From positions 1 to 31,495 of the IMG/VR virus record IMGVR_UViG_3300017917_001824: a DNA stretch of 31,495 nucleotides; one strand, given 5' to 3'. The first letter of the stretch is position 1, and every line of letters begins with the position of its first letter. The position numbers and the translations under genes are program-made. Under the pieces are notes generated by a model. It made no database searches. It saw only the letters and a program-made list of their open reading frames with translations, and was not told where the DNA came from. This document shows, piece after piece, positions 22,177-29,200 of this stretch. This stretch comes from a virus.

Positions 22177-22725
22177 ATGACAAACGTAAAAAGCTATACA
22201 GATAAGCAATTATTAGATAGAGTTGCACAATTACCAAGTTTCAAAGGTTATCCTGAAACCTTTTGGCTGTTATTCGTTAGAAGTAATGAAGATGAAACAG
22301 ATAAATTTGATGACAAATGTTATTTATTTCGAGGATCTAAATTTGTCCTTGTAACTTCATGCACTACAAACAAAGGAAATAAAGGAACTGGAGTTGTTTG
22401 TTCAAATGTATGGAATTACGGAGCTTGGCAAATTGGAATGCACAAAGGAAAAGTTAAAGCAGGAATTCAAAGAGTAGGATTTGCGTATCAAAGAGATTTT
22501 ACAGCAGACGGGAAAACCAATCCAACTACTAAAATAATGAAAGACATTCGTGGATTCAATTTTCACCCAGCGGATCATGACATAAAAAGAAATATTATCA
22601 AAAACAATATCGGTGGATGGAGTGAGGGATGTTTTGTGTTGAATGACATTCCAATGTACATGAGAATCATAAACACGGTAGAGCCACAAAAAGTATTTAG
22701 TATGGTTTGTATTGATGAATTTTAG
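22177..22725 (+). CDS. lysin candidate, L,D-transpeptidase (YkuD)-like
   Basis: 182 residues. The C-terminal half has a histidine in FNFHPADHD (H130) and GGWSEGCFVL with S149, G151 and C152, the H...SxGC arrangement of YkuD-type peptidoglycan enzymes. Upstream, FDDKCYLFRGSKFVLVTSCT and WQIGMHKGKVKA match a Bacteroidota phage family of presumed cell-wall enzymes. In a phage this would cut peptidoglycan cross-links for lysis. There is no signal peptide, so it would need the holin. It is the last late-type gene, followed by a terminator at 22767. Catalysis is inferred from motifs only. Confidence 0.65.
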   Translation: MTNVKSYTDKQLLDRVAQLPSFKGYPETFWLLFVRSNEDETDKFDDKCYLFRGSKFVLVTSCTTNKGNKGTGVVCSNVWNYGAWQIGMHKGKVKAGIQRVGFAYQRDFTADGKTNPTTKIMKDIRGFNFHPADHDIKRNIIKNNIGGWSEGCFVLNDIPMYMRIINTVEPQKVFSMVCIDEF

Positions 22726-22766
22726 CTATATTTGGCTTTTCGTTTTACAGGTTTATGTTTTTGTTG

Positions 22767-22794
22767 AAAAAGGGGGTTAATTACTCCCTTTTTT
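22767..22794 (+). terminator. intrinsic terminator after the lysin gene
   Basis: An 11-bp stem, AAAAAGGGGGT with ACTCCCTTTTT (one G-T pair), a 5-nt loop and a final T tract to 22794. Confidence 0.88.
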
Positions 22795-22819
22795 ATTGCT
22801 TAAAAATTATTTTTATATA

Positions 22820-22853
22820 TTTTATGTATATTAATATAATTTGTGTATATTTG
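22820..22853 (+). promoter_or_regulatory. promoter of the early recombination operon
   Basis: TATATTTG at 22846-22853 preceded by ATTTGTG; TTTTA at 22820-22824 in the -33 position, 21 nt upstream. The sequence ATTTGTGTATATTTGC is near-identical to parts of the promoter at 17489, with the same tail GCATAAATT. Confidence 0.65.
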
Positions 22854-22870
22854 CATAAATTTTAAATAAA

Positions 22871-23065
22871 ATGAGTGAAAAAAAACAGATTCAAAAAGTA
22901 GAGATTTCGGAAGAGCAGTACGAAACCTTACGACTAGTTGCGTTGAAAAACGGACTAAAAAAGACTAAACCTGCTGTGGTTGAAATGGCAATTCAAATAG
23001 CTTGTGATTTAATCGAAAAAGGTATTGAACATGATTTTCATCGAGCAACAGGATTGAAAAAGTAA
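22871..23065 (+). CDS. small helical protein at the head of the early operon
   Basis: 64 residues: a lysine-rich N-terminal strand (KKQIQKVEISEEQYETLRLV) followed by two helices (TKPAVVEMAIQIACDLIEKG). A short strand followed by two helices is the shape of ribbon-helix-helix DNA-binding proteins, and its place right after the promoter would suit a regulator, but no diagnostic residues are present. Its function is not known. Confidence 0.5.
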   Translation: MSEKKQIQKVEISEEQYETLRLVALKNGLKKTKPAVVEMAIQIACDLIEKGIEHDFHRATGLKK

Positions 23066-23084
23066 AACATAAAAACGAAGTAAA

Positions 23085-23591
23085 ATGGAAAAAAAAGATC
23101 ATTTCAGAAAAGTGTATAAAAGCGACCATTTAGGAGTTGCAGATTTAGAAGATTTAAAGGAAAATAATATTCCTTTAATTTTTACAATAAAGGAAGTAAA
23201 GCAAGAATTAAATTTTTCAGTTGCTGGAAAAAAAGGAGACTTTAATATTGCTTATTTTAATCAAAATATTAAGCCTTTAGTTTTAAACGCTACTAACTCA
23301 AAAATCGTTAAATCATTTGCATCTAATAAAAGTCCTTATGTTCAGGATTGGAAAAACATTCCAGTTGAGTTGTATATTGACTATTCTGTAAAAATGAAAG
23401 GTGATGTTGTTGGGGGTGTTAGAATTTCTCCAGTACAACCAAAAGTTCAAGTAAAAGAAAAACCATTTTTTATAGAAGATAATTTTGAAAAAGCAAAACA
23501 AGCAGGAGCAACTATTGAGAAAATCAAAGAAATTTACCAAATAACAAATGAAGTTGAACAAAAATTTTTAGATTATGTCGCAGGAAATTGA
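23085..23591 (+). CDS. conserved recombination-module protein next to the exonuclease
   Basis: 168 residues. DHFRKVYKSDHLGVADLEDL opens the protein, and NIAYFNQNIKPLVLNATNSK, WKNIPVELYIDYSVKMKGDV and GGVRISPVQPK follow. I recognise this sequence type as a protein that regularly precedes the exonuclease in flavobacterial phages. The end is a helical tail after a Lys/Pro linker. By position it may bind ssDNA or assist annealing, as beta or RecT proteins do next to their exonucleases, but it does not show their motifs. It overlaps the exonuclease gene by 17 nt. Confidence 0.6.
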   Translation: MEKKDHFRKVYKSDHLGVADLEDLKENNIPLIFTIKEVKQELNFSVAGKKGDFNIAYFNQNIKPLVLNATNSKIVKSFASNKSPYVQDWKNIPVELYIDYSVKMKGDVVGGVRISPVQPKVQVKEKPFFIEDNFEKAKQAGATIEKIKEIYQITNEVEQKFLDYVAGN

Positions 23592-24213
23592 GCAAAGAAC
23601 AGATGAATGGTTTAATCAAAGATTAGGTCGTTTTACAGCATCAAGAATTGATGAGTTAATGGGGGTTAAAGGATTAGGATTAACTGGTGAAGATTACGCA
23701 TTTCAAAATGCTTGTGAAGTTGTATTTGGTCGTAATGAAGAAGATAGTTTTGTTTCTTATGATATGCAAAGAGGTATTCAATTAGAACCTTTAGCTTTTG
23801 CAAAATTCAATGAAATTAATCAATTTAATTTTATCAAAGCAGAACAAGCTAGTTTCTTTCCTTATGGTGAGCATTCGGGTGCGAGTCCTGATGGATTAAT
23901 TGGAAGTGATGAAATACTAGAGATAAAATGTCCACGACCGAATAAGTTTTTTAAATTAGTTGAAAAAGGAGTTTCAGCAATTGATAGACTTTATATTCAT
24001 CAAATGCAAATGCAAATGTTATGTACAAACTCAAAAAGATGCTATTTTTTCAATTATATTATCTATAATGGTATTGAGATGTGGCACGAAATAATAATTG
24101 ATCGTGATGAGGCTATAATCAATAAAATAAAAGAAAGAATTGAACTTGCAATTGAATTAAAGTTACAATTTATTGAGTCGTTGAAAAAAAACATTCAATT
24201 TGAATTAATTTAA
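23575..24213 (+). CDS. YqaJ / lambda-type 5'-3' exonuclease
   Basis: 212 residues with the full motif set of the PD-(D/E)XK viral recombinase family: QRTDEWFNQRLGRFTASRID (residues 7-26), the acid after RGIQLE (E71 region), GASPDGLI with D106, LEIKCP with E116 and K118, and QMQMQML (143-149). It digests one strand of double-stranded DNA ends to give 3' overhangs for annealing. It works with its upstream neighbour and the SSB-like protein downstream as a phage recombination module. Confidence 0.88.
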   Translation: MSQEIEQRTDEWFNQRLGRFTASRIDELMGVKGLGLTGEDYAFQNACEVVFGRNEEDSFVSYDMQRGIQLEPLAFAKFNEINQFNFIKAEQASFFPYGEHSGASPDGLIGSDEILEIKCPRPNKFFKLVEKGVSAIDRLYIHQMQMQMLCTNSKRCYFFNYIIYNGIEMWHEIIIDRDEAIINKIKERIELAIELKLQFIESLKKNIQFELI

Positions 24214-24225
24214 ATCAAAATAAAG

Positions 24226-24312
24226 ATGAGTAAAATAAGTAATAAGTCAAAAGTAGAAGCTTTAAAAAACTGGCTTCAAAGTATAAACCCAATTAATAAA
24301 TTTATCGCATGA
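24226..24312 (+). CDS. 28-residue frame between exonuclease and SSB-like gene
   Basis: MSKISNKSKVEALKNWLQSI, then NPINKFIA. Basic and probably helical. The stop overlaps the next ATG by 4 nt (ATGA), a coupling seen throughout this genome, which is the main reason to call it. Function unknown. Confidence 0.42.
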   Translation: MSKISNKSKVEALKNWLQSINPINKFIA

Positions 24313-24605
24313 GTGCAATTATTCAAATGTCAATTGACTTGTCAAAAATTGACAAGTCCAAGTTAAAAGACGGAAAGTATTTAAACGTAAATATTAACGT
24401 AAACGATGAAACAAAGTACGGAAACAACGTTTCTATGTGTTATAACCAAACAAAGGAGGAAAGAGATTCAGGAGTAAAAAAAACATATTTAGCTAACGGG
24501 CGTGTGGTTTGGACAGACAACGTTATCAAATTAGCTGAAAAGGATGTTCAAAATGATATTCCAAGCGGTAATATTAAAACTGAATTAGATAATTTGCCTT
24601 TTTAG
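24309..24605 (+). CDS. single-stranded DNA-binding-like protein
   Basis: 98 residues. IDLSKIDKSKLKDGKYLNVN and NINVNDETKYGNNVSM form the first strands of an OB-like fold, then YLANGRVVWTD follows, and the C-terminus ends in acidic residues and DNLPF, like the DDLPF tail of bacterial SSB that recruits partner proteins. It belongs to a small Bacteroidota phage family. It would coat ssDNA made by the neighbouring exonuclease and during replication. It ends the operon; a terminator follows 19 nt after the stop. Confidence 0.65.
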   Translation: MSAIIQMSIDLSKIDKSKLKDGKYLNVNINVNDETKYGNNVSMCYNQTKEERDSGVKKTYLANGRVVWTDNVIKLAEKDVQNDIPSGNIKTELDNLPF

Positions 24606-24624
24606 TCAAATAACTTTCATATTT

Positions 24625-24658
24625 AAATCCACTAATTTCTAGTAAGTTAGTGGATTTT
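24625..24658 (+). terminator. intrinsic terminator after the recombination operon
   Basis: A perfect 11-bp stem, AAATCCACTAA with TTAGTGGATTT, loop of 11 nt, then T-rich DNA. The AT-rich flanks would let it act on both strands. Confidence 0.8.
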
Positions 24659-24698
24659 ATTATTTAGAATGAAAATAAATAATAATATTTTTATATAA

Positions 24699-24733
24699 TT
24701 TGTGTAAATTATTAGAAATAGTTTGTATATTTG
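24699..24733 (+). promoter_or_regulatory. early promoter
   Basis: TTTG (24699-24702), 23 nt, then TATATTTG (24726-24733) preceded by GTTTG. It drives the block of small genes that starts at 24755. Confidence 0.7.
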
Positions 24734-24754
24734 TAGAAACAAAACGAAAAAGTT

Positions 24755-24931
24755 ATGAAAACAATAGCAAAAATAACACCTAAAGAGAACAGAATTAGAA
24801 GATCATTATTGCCCACAAGTAGAAGAAAACTTTGGCTTCAAGAATCACAGCAAGTTTATGTAGTTAGATTATTTTGGTTTATGGATAAACCAATTATAAA
24901 AGAAACTATTGATTACCCTTTAAACGACTAA
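24755..24931 (+). CDS. 58-residue basic protein
   Basis: MKTIAKITPKENRIRRSLLP, then TSRRKLWLQESQQVYVVRLF and a closing FMDKPIIKETIDYPLND. Highly basic in its first half. It starts 21 nt after a good promoter, ends 2 nt before the next gene and uses a clean ATG, so it is probably the first gene of the small-gene operon. No family recognised; early phage genes of this type often encode host-takeover or regulatory proteins. Confidence 0.6.
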   Translation: MKTIAKITPKENRIRRSLLPTSRRKLWLQESQQVYVVRLFWFMDKPIIKETIDYPLND

Positions 24932-24933
24932 TC

Positions 24934-25131
24934 ATGGCATTTAACAATTTTAACTACAATCACGATGGAATCACTTTTGAAGTTTTTTACAGAAAGAACC
25001 GAGAAGATGAACCCGAAATTGAAAACATCATGTTGGGTAAACACGATGTTACCGATGAGATTCAAGACACTATTGTGTATAGTTTCATAAACGACACATT
25101 AACCGAAAAATGGCAAAACGATGAGTTATAA
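24934..25131 (+). CDS. small acidic hypothetical protein
   Basis: 65 residues, acidic: NYNHDGITFEVFYRKNREDE, then ENIMLGKHDVTDEIQDTIVY and FINDTLTEKWQNDEL. It looks like an antiparallel strand pair followed by a helix. The stop overlaps the next start by 11 nt, which ties it to the small-gene operon. Function unknown. Confidence 0.6.
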   Translation: MAFNNFNYNHDGITFEVFYRKNREDEPEIENIMLGKHDVTDEIQDTIVYSFINDTLTEKWQNDEL

Positions 25132-25375
25132 AAGCACGTTAGAACGATACAAAGCAATAGCGAGGTCTAAACAAGAAGCAACAAGGTTTAGTCCTAATTG
25201 GTTAAAAGAATTTGAAATTGATCGTTATTTAGCTAAAAAAGGGACTGCAAAGAATCCAGTAATTTCTTTTGATATGTTTCAGGTAGTTATTAAAATGAAA
25301 GAAATAGGTAACATTGTTCATGCTGTTGGAATAAACGGAAATAATCAAACGTTATTAATTTTAAAAAAGAAGTAA
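25121..25375 (+). CDS. small basic hypothetical protein
   Basis: 84 residues. STLERYKAIARSKQEATRFS is helical and basic, followed by LKEFEIDRYLAKKGTAKNPV and strands ending LLILKKK. There is no recognised motif, and the overlap with the preceding gene suggests coupled translation. Function unknown; nucleic acid binding would suit its charge, but this is a guess. Confidence 0.58.
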   Translation: MSYKSTLERYKAIARSKQEATRFSPNWLKEFEIDRYLAKKGTAKNPVISFDMFQVVIKMKEIGNIVHAVGINGNNQTLLILKKK

Positions 25376-25376
25376 G

Positions 25377-25604
25377 ATGAAACTAACAATTGAAATAAAT
25401 TATAAGAATTCGGTTGAGCGTGTAAGACATCGACAAAAAGCTGAGAAACTTATACGTTCAGGTTTGGAAAGTTATTCCTGTAAAGAGTTTTCCTTTGCGA
25501 TTAATAAAGAAGTAAAGCAAGAATTTCCAAGTATTAAATTTGTCAGATTTGAGCAAATAAACGGGGAATTTTGTATGATAATCCCCAGTAAAATGAATTT
25601 TTAA
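25377..25604 (+). CDS. small hypothetical protein
   Basis: 75 residues, starting one base after the previous stop. MKLTIEINYKNSVERVRHRQ and KAEKLIRSGLESYSCKEFSF, then strands ending MIIPSKMNF. A beta-alpha-beta pattern can be seen but no family. It belongs to the same early operon. Confidence 0.58.
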   Translation: MKLTIEINYKNSVERVRHRQKAEKLIRSGLESYSCKEFSFAINKEVKQEFPSIKFVRFEQINGEFCMIIPSKMNF

Positions 25605-25615
25605 AAAAAATAATT

Positions 25616-25813
25616 ATGATAATAGAACAAGTAAAAGTTGGTCAACGTTGGAGTAATGTAACAAGACCGCAGATAGTCGAAGTAATGTTTACAAACGTAA
25701 ATAAGTACGGAGTTAAATTAGTAACGTACAATGTTATTAAACCAACATCTAACAATCCATTAACAGAGTTTACAGTTCCTGAACATAGATTTCTAAATAT
25801 TTATGAAAAATAA
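25616..25813 (+). CDS. small beta-rich hypothetical protein
   Basis: 65 residues: MIIEQVKVGQRWSNVTRPQI, VEVMFTNVNKYGVKLVTYNV and a closing VPEHRFLNIYEK. The VKVGQRW...EV...V opening followed by short strands resembles a small SH3-like barrel, which is common among phage accessory proteins. It overlaps the next gene by 11 nt. The function is not known. Confidence 0.58.
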   Translation: MIIEQVKVGQRWSNVTRPQIVEVMFTNVNKYGVKLVTYNVIKPTSNNPLTEFTVPEHRFLNIYEK

Positions 25814-26171
25814 AGAATCACTTGATAAATACATCGAATATTTTGATCCACGACACCATGAACAATATCGTTTCAGTTACCTGGTAACCATGAAAAAACT
25901 TGTGTTAGTACACTTAAGAAAACAAGGTTATTCAAAGCGAGATTTGTTAAAGGTTTTCAGGTGCAATATTTCAAGTATTCGACATTTAGAAAATACAGCA
26001 CACATTTTTGTTGATACTCCAGAACAAATGTTTCAAAAGGATTGGATGTGGTTTATTGCAAGCGGTCAAATTCCAGTTAAAAAAATGAATATGTTAGCAA
26101 CAGACGGAAATCAACATACAAATTTTGAAATGAAATTTATTAATAATAAAAATAAAAACGAAAACGAATGA
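25803..26171 (+). CDS. helix-turn-helix protein, DnaA domain IV-like
   Basis: 122 residues. The segment KKLVLVHLRKQGYSKRDLLK followed by VFRCNISSIRHLENTA (residues about 30-67) is like the helix-turn-helix of DnaA domain IV, where the pattern is IGxxFxRDHSTVxH; here the DH is replaced by CN-IS-S. The rest is helical, with an Asn/Lys-rich end. It could bind a phage origin or operator. It overlaps the methyltransferase gene by 4 nt. The DnaA resemblance is from pattern only. Confidence 0.5.
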   Translation: MKNKESLDKYIEYFDPRHHEQYRFSYLVTMKKLVLVHLRKQGYSKRDLLKVFRCNISSIRHLENTAHIFVDTPEQMFQKDWMWFIASGQIPVKKMNMLATDGNQHTNFEMKFINNKNKNENE

Positions 26172-26974
26172 TATTTAACGACCATTTTCAGAACTTTAAA
26201 AGCTATAATTTGCATAAGGCGCAATTAATTATAGCTGACATTCCTTATAATTTAGGGAATAACGCATACGCATCAAATCCAGCTTGGTATAAAGACGGGG
26301 ATAATTCAAACGGAGAAAGCTAACTAGCTGGAAAATCTTTTTTTGATACAGATGAAAATTTTAAACCAGCAGAATTTATGCACTTTTGTTCAAAAATGCT
26401 AAAGAATGAACCGAAAGAAAAAGGACAAGCACCATGCATGATTGTTTTTTGTGCGTTTGACCAACAAATGTATTTAATCGAATTAGCAAAAAGATACGGT
26501 TTGAACAATTATATTAATTTAGTTTTCCGTAAAAATTTCAGCGCACAAGTATTAAAAGCAAATATGAAAGTAGTAGGAAATTGCGAGTATGGAGTTCTTT
26601 TTTATCGAGACAAACTACCTAAATTCAACAATAAAGGTAAAATGATTTTTAATTGTTTCGATTGGGAAAAAGATGAGCCAACAGTTCCTAAATTACACCC
26701 GACACAAAAGCCTAAAAAGTTGCTAAAAAAATTAATTGAAATTTTCACAGATGAGGGAGATATTGTAATAGACCCTTGTTGTGGAAGTGGTAGCACAGTA
26801 GTTTCAGCTATTGAAATGAATCGAAAAGGTTTTGGATTTGAAATAAAAAAAGACTTTTACGCACTTGCAAAAGGTTGGGTTGAAGATACAATTAAGATCA
26901 AAAAAGATATTGATACTTTTGGATTCGCAAAAACGCAAATAGAAAAAGAAGGTATTAATTTGTTCAGCGAGTGA
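26168..26974 (+). pseudogene. N6-adenine DNA methyltransferase broken by an in-frame TAA
   Basis: The frame from ATG 26168 encodes IIADIPYNLGNNAYASNPAW (catalytic DIPY at residues 24-27), reaches TAA at 26321-26323 (codon 52), and continues in the same frame with LAGKSFFDTDENFKPAEFMH, LHPTQKP and the SAM motif DPCCGSGST to 26974. The text on both sides fits one continuous beta-class methyltransferase of about 268 residues, in which the stop replaces what looks like a lysine codon (AAA to TAA). A restart at ATG 26378 would lack the catalytic motif. So it is inactive unless the stop is read through or is a sequence error. Confidence 0.78.
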
Positions 26975-26991
26975 GATTATTTGTATATTTG
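26959..26991 (+). promoter_or_regulatory. promoter of the replication-type operon
   Basis: TTTG (26959-26962), 21 nt, then TATATTTG (26984-26991). It lies across the end of the broken methyltransferase and gives a leader of about 105 nt before the ATG at 27106. Confidence 0.72.
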
Positions 26992-27005
26992 TAGAACGGT
27001 TGAAA

Positions 27006-27105
27006 ACATCCACTTAAAACCGAAAGAAGTTATTTAAAGCCTTGAGAGATTAGACGGAGTGGATGCCGTTTAATTTTTCAGGGCTTTTTAATTTAATACA
27101 TCCAC
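27006..27105 (+). promoter_or_regulatory. structured leader / possible attenuator
   Basis: An outer stem AAAGCCTTGA (27036-27045) with TCAGGGCTTT (27078-27087, one G-T pair) encloses an inner stem ACGG (27054-27057) with CCGT (27066-27069) whose loop is AGTGGATG. The loop is complementary to CATCCACT at 27007-27014 and to CATCCAC at 27099-27105, which touches the start codon. The TTTTT after the outer stem resembles a terminator. Alternative pairings could decide whether the gene is read; a separate small RNA of about 90 nt is the other option. Confidence 0.5.
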
Positions 27106-27819
27106 ATGGAAGAAAAAAGAGATTCAATGGTTTTTTATCGTAGTTTTTACGAAGCGATTAAAGAACTATCTAAAGAACAACAAGGAGAAATTTACAACGC
27201 TATTTTTAGCTATGGTTTGGATTTTAAAGAACCAAATCTTTCAGGTGTATCAAAAACTGTTTGGATACTTATTAAACCTCAAATTGACGCAAACATAAAA
27301 CGTTACAATAACGGAAAGCAACCTAAGACAAAGCAAGATAAAAGCGAAATAGAAGCGAAACAGAAGCAAAAAGTAAGCAAAACAGAAGCTAATGATAATG
27401 ATAATGATAATGATAATGATAATGATAATGATAATGTTAATGTAAATAAAAATACATTTTCTTTCAGAAAATCTTTATGTATTTATGGTTTCGATGAAAA
27501 ATTAATCAATGAATGGTTATTAGTTAGAAAATCAAAAAAATCTGTAAATACTGAAACTGCTTTTAAAACGTTCATCAAAGAAGTTGAAAAATCTAACGTA
27601 CATAAAAACCAAATTTTAGAAATGTGTGTTTCTAATTCATGGGCAGGATTTAAAAATGAATGGCTAACAAATAAAAACTTAAACAATGGAACAAGAAAAA
27701 ATGCTGATGAAGCAATGGAAGATACCAAACGAAGAATACTTGGAGATGAGTATCAAAAAAGCGAACCAATCCTTAATGAGCAGGATAACGACTTCACAAG
27801 CTACATTGATGTTGACTAA
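27106..27819 (+). CDS. DUF6291-like replication-type protein with Asn-Asp repeat
   Basis: 237 residues. The N-terminal domain (RDSMVFYRSFYEAIKELSKE, QQGEIYNAIFSYGLDFKEPN, PQIDANIKRYNNGKQPKTKQ) is a widespread phage and mobile-element domain of the DUF6291 type. A charged linker contains seven perfect Asn-Asp repeats (residues about 96-109, from AATGAT repeats at 27391-27432). The C-terminal domain (residues about 120-205) includes FDEKLINEWLLVRKSKKSVN and FKNEWLTNKNL, like C-terminal parts of phage replication initiators. By position it probably acts in replication. It is expressed from the promoter at 26959 through the structured leader. Confidence 0.65.
   Translation: MEEKRDSMVFYRSFYEAIKELSKEQQGEIYNAIFSYGLDFKEPNLSGVSKTVWILIKPQIDANIKRYNNGKQPKTKQDKSEIEAKQKQKVSKTEANDNDNDNDNDNDNDNVNVNKNTFSFRKSLCIYGFDEKLINEWLLVRKSKKSVNTETAFKTFIKEVEKSNVHKNQILEMCVSNSWAGFKNEWLTNKNLNNGTRKNADEAMEDTKRRILGDEYQKSEPILNEQDNDFTSYIDVD
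27391..27432 (+). repeat. hexanucleotide microsatellite (AATGAT)7
   Basis: Seven perfect copies of AATGAT, followed by two degenerate copies (AATGTT, AATGTA), lying in frame in the linker of the gene at 27106. Length changes would add or remove Asn-Asp pairs without shifting the frame. Confidence 0.95.
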
Positions 27820-28474
27820 TTCGGAATTTATAACAGTCAATCCCATAAAGACAAAAGAAATTTTAATTTCAGTTTGCAATGTTCTTTTTGGTATGGGAAA
27901 AGATTCTATTAATTCAGACTTAATAAATATTAGTTTTAAGGCTATTTCTGATAAGTTTGTAGGTATTACCATCCAAGACGTAAGAAACGCTTACAATGAC
28001 GCTGAAATTGACAAAAAACAGTACGTTTCTCTTACTAGGGATGAATTAATAAATCCAGTTAAGCAATATTGGAGTAAAAAAATAACTTTATTGGCAAAAA
28101 TTAAGGAGGTTGAAAAGGAATTAGAAGTTGAAAACGAGGGTAAAATACTCAAAGAAAAATTTGAGGTTGAATCGATGCAAATTTTTAAAGAATCATTAAA
28201 TCAAAAAAAATGGTTAGGTACTCCGATTAATGCCTTTTCAATCCTTACACAACAAAAAGAAAAAAATACAAATGAAATTTCTTCTAAATTTACTCAAGAT
28301 GAAAAGAATGACTTATATCAAAAATGCTTACGTGAAAACAATAGCGCAAAGCATATTGAATTAGACAAGTGCGAAAAGAAAGAAGTTGAAAGTTGGTTGG
28401 AAAAATTAATTGATCCAAAATGGTTATTTGCAAATGAATTAATGAAACTTTATTTTGAGCGATATGTTAAATAA
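27809..28474 (+). CDS. hypothetical protein of the replication block
   Basis: 221 residues from ATG 27809 (MLTNSEFITVNPIKTKEILI). A longer frame from 27686 overlaps the preceding gene by 134 nt and its extra residues look like out-of-frame sequence, so I prefer the later ATG, which gives an 11-nt overlap. The protein has a folded N-terminal part (ITIQDVRNAYNDAEIDKKQY), a coiled coil (ITLLAKIKEVEKELEVENEG) and a helical C-terminus (LDKCEKKEVESWLEKLIDPK). No helicase or polymerase motif. Its place after the replication-type gene suggests a partner, perhaps a loader, but this is inference. Confidence 0.58.
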   Translation: MLTNSEFITVNPIKTKEILISVCNVLFGMGKDSINSDLINISFKAISDKFVGITIQDVRNAYNDAEIDKKQYVSLTRDELINPVKQYWSKKITLLAKIKEVEKELEVENEGKILKEKFEVESMQIFKESLNQKKWLGTPINAFSILTQQKEKNTNEISSKFTQDEKNDLYQKCLRENNSAKHIELDKCEKKEVESWLEKLIDPKWLFANELMKLYFERYVK

Positions 28475-28691
28475 GCCTTTTTTCGAGTTGGTAAATGATG
28501 TATTAAATTTGCCTGACACATCTATTGACTGTAAATACTTTTCTTGTCAAAGTACACATTTTGTGGCTAAAAAGCAAAAGGAAAACGTTGAAGCAATTAT
28601 AAGCAAAGGGATAAATCCAAAGGAGAATCAAGACTGTAAAATGGCTAAAATGATTATTACAGATATTTTAAAAGAAATAGAAAAGCTATGA
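28464..28691 (+). CDS. small hypothetical protein
   Basis: 75 residues from ATG 28464 (MLNKPFFELVNDVLNLPDTS). Three cysteines lie in DCKYFSCQS and DCKMAK. A TTG at 28455 would add three residues; the ATG is preferred. It overlaps its neighbours by 11 and 4 nt. It stands directly before the NinG gene, so it could take part in the same recombination or replication function. No family recognised. Confidence 0.58.
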   Translation: MLNKPFFELVNDVLNLPDTSIDCKYFSCQSTHFVAKKQKENVEAIISKGINPKENQDCKMAKMIITDILKEIEKL

Positions 28692-29200
28692 AGTGCAAAC
28701 ATTGTAAAGAGAAATTTACTCCTAAAAACTTCCTCCAAAAATTTTGCTTAGAACGACCCGAATGTGTAGAAGTTTTCGTAGCAGAAGCTAAAGCGAAAAA
28801 ATGGAAGAAAAAGAAAGCCGAAATGAAAATGGAGTTAATGACATTAAGCGACTATCTTAAAATTGCTCAAACTGTATTTAATAAATTTATACGTCAACGA
28901 GATATTGGACAACCTTGTATCTCTTGCGGTAAAAAGATAAACGGAGTAACTCACGCTTCACATTACAAAAGTCAAGGAGGACATTCAAACGTCAGATTCC
29001 ACGAAAATAACGTCTGGAGTTCATGCTTCAAGTGTAACGTTGAACTTTCAGGAAACCTATTAAATTATCGTGAACGGCTAATTCAAAAAATTGGACTGTG
29101 CGAAGTTTTGGAACTTGAAAAATTATCAATGATTGAAAAGAAATGGAATATTGATGAGGTAAAAGATATTATTCAAAAATATAAAGCGTTAACAAAATGA
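28688..29200 (+). CDS. ninG: NinG/Rap-like recombination nuclease
   Basis: 170 residues. An N-terminal zinc-like motif (CKHCKEKFTPKNFLQKFC, residues 3-20, plus C26) precedes the NinG core: YLKIAQTVFNKFIRQRD, QPCISCGKK, THASHYKSQGGHSNVRFHEN, and VWSSCFKCNVELSGNLLNYR. The family (lambda Rap) cleaves branched recombination intermediates and holds HNH-like Cys/His residues, all visible here. It overlaps both neighbours by 4 nt. In this genome it complements the exonuclease module. Confidence 0.85.
   Translation: MKCKHCKEKFTPKNFLQKFCLERPECVEVFVAEAKAKKWKKKKAEMKMELMTLSDYLKIAQTVFNKFIRQRDIGQPCISCGKKINGVTHASHYKSQGGHSNVRFHENNVWSSCFKCNVELSGNLLNYRERLIQKIGLCEVLELEKLSMIEKKWNIDEVKDIIQKYKALTK

Noticed and set aside
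17187-22725. An integrase or excision gene near the array
   Set aside because: I looked for a tyrosine recombinase (R...HxxR...Y) and a serine recombinase in all plausible frames here and in the rest of the window and found none.
24699-24733. AT-rich promoter repeats as a CRISPR array or replication iterons
   Set aside because: The copies are scattered, each stands before an operon and has the -33/-7 spacing of a promoter; no regular array of repeats and spacers exists.
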